Of a stretch of 64,000 nucleotides of DNA, positions 63,498 through 64,000 are shown one piece after another. The stretch is from Chloroflexota bacterium. Lineage in GTDB: Bacteria > Chloroflexota > Anaerolineae > Aggregatilineales > J027. The stretch is from NCBI GenBank assembly GCA_013112715.1, contig JABFGB010000031.1, positions 1-64,000 of the forward strand. The letters are read 5' to 3'. The position numbers and the translations under genes are program-made. The number at the start of each line of letters is the position of its first letter. Position 1 is the first letter of the stretch. The notes below the pieces were generated by a model. The model was not told the origin of the DNA and did not search any database. It was given only the letters and a program-made list of their open reading frames with translations.

Positions 63498-63665
63498 ATG
63501 GACGGATTGTTATTGACCCTAAGCGTAATCGGGCTGTTTCTGCTGCGCGTTGGAGTTCCAGTGGTTCTGCTTATCATCGTGGGGATGCTGGTTGAGCGTT
63601 GGCAGCGACATCGGGAAGCCGAAGTCAAACAATATCTGAAAACCCACCCCCCCGTCAAACACTAG
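63498..63665 (+). CDS. 55-residue single-TM membrane peptide
   Basis: A small ORF with an excellent ribosome-binding site (AGGAGG 5 bases before ATG). It encodes one membrane helix (about residues 4-26, LLLTLSVIGLFLLRVGVPVV and onward) followed by a basic tail (VERWQRHREAEVKQYLKTH). A terminator follows. No family is recognised. Coding likelihood is supported by the ribosome-binding site, hydrophobic pattern and downstream terminator. Confidence 0.65.
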   Translation: MDGLLLTLSVIGLFLLRVGVPVVLLIIVGMLVERWQRHREAEVKQYLKTHPPVKH

Positions 63666-63719
63666 GATCAATTAGTCACTGACCAGTTTTATCCGTCGAA
63701 CCAATCTAATCTCCTAGCC

Positions 63720-63766
63720 AAAAATGGGCTTGCTGGAAAAATCTCTGGTAGGCCCATTTTGCTGTT
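63720..63766 (+). terminator. Terminator after the 55-residue membrane peptide
   Basis: AAAATGGGC and GCCCATTTT form a perfect 9-bp stem, then GCTGTT. Confidence 0.75.
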
Positions 63767-63789
63767 ATAATGGCCTTAAGGAGATTTAT

Positions 63790-64000
63790 ATGATGATTGC
63801 AACCCCCATTGTAATGGATGTACCCCTACGAACTGACAAAAACGGCAAAATTCGCATTGGGCAAACGCGGGTGCTGTTGGAGTTGGTGATTCATGCCTTT
63901 CATCAAGGGGAGACGGCGGAGGGTATTGTTGATAGCTATCCCACCCTGAATTTAGGTGATGTGTACGCCGTCCTTGCCTATTATCTTACCCACCGCGCCG
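63790..64000 (+). CDS. DUF433-family protein, cut by the window edge
   Basis: The frame starts at ATG 63790 with AAGGAG 6 bases upstream and runs off the window. VPLRTDKNGKIRIGQTRVLL followed by HQGETAEGIVDSYPTLNLGD and VYAVLAYYL is the DUF433 winged-helix pattern, typical of antitoxins paired with PIN-domain (VapC-like) toxins. The partner would lie to the right of the window. Confidence 0.85.
   Translation, partial: MMIATPIVMDVPLRTDKNGKIRIGQTRVLLELVIHAFHQGETAEGIVDSYPTLNLGDVYAVLAYYLTHRA

Noticed and set aside
1..64000. tRNA, rRNA and known riboswitches
   Set aside because: No T-loop, acceptor pairing or conserved rRNA stretch was seen on either strand, and no known aptamer core was recognised in the longer leaders.

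Overview
The window is 64 kb of bacterial chromosome with dense genes in short runs on both strands. The most likely source is a Chloroflexota bacterium of the Anaerolineae type. This is inferred from the style of the surface proteins (huge PKD/propeller proteins, PTE- or PTET-rich linkers, LysM lipoproteins), the mixture of metabolic genes and the dispersed palindromic repeats; no rRNA or other marker gene is present to prove it. I found no tRNA, rRNA or CRISPR array and no intact insertion sequence. One truncated ORF at the left edge may be a transposase end.

Layout. 0.1-13 kb: a tandem-GNAT acetyltransferase, three tandem secreted paralogues sharing a C-terminal domain, a LysM lipoprotein coupled to a stand-alone GGDEF protein, a protein with the leader typical of cargo of extracellular contractile injection systems (eCIS), a fasciclin protein, an ECF sigma/anti-sigma-like pair, and a PrsW-type membrane protease fused to a cyclic-nucleotide-binding domain. 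13-27 kb: a barstar-like gene, a 3045-residue membrane-anchored surface protein (about 14 PKD/Ig-like domains, about 14 Cys-bounded beta domains, a TolB-like propeller), a small anchored protein, a cNMP-binding protein related to the PrsW fusion, and a secreted relative of the giant. 27-35 kb: housekeeping enzymes (thioesterase, DinB, aminotransferase, glyoxalase-like, SDR, FGE-sulfatase-domain protein, HxlR regulator with a divergent oxidoreductase). 35-44 kb: a second propeller surface protein (1284 residues) sharing both ends with the giant, a ribbon-helix-helix-like/HNH pair, a peroxiredoxin with a divergent MarR regulator, a PAS histidine kinase and an aldo/keto reductase.

44-52 kb is a maltodextrin uptake operon: MarR regulator, a binding protein carrying two extra pullulanase-type X25 modules, two permeases and a cytoplasmic GH13 amylase. 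52-56 kb holds a NirK-like copper oxidase, two tandem Crp/Fnr regulators and a DinB protein, with TGTGAC-N4-GTCACA palindromes upstream of three of these transcription units; a BLUF blue-light sensor lies alongside. 56-60 kb is an EfeO/EfeU-type iron uptake pair. 60-64 kb has GNATs, a trypsin-like protease without a signal peptide, a PhnD-like protein without a signal peptide, a 55-residue membrane peptide and the start of a DUF433 gene.

Two families of small palindromic repeats stand out. One has three copies sitting exactly at the 3' ends of genes, and in two of them the repeat supplies the stop codon. The other has two copies with a 20-bp perfect palindrome whose sequence differs by compensatory changes. 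All assignments come from reading the sequence; no database search was run.
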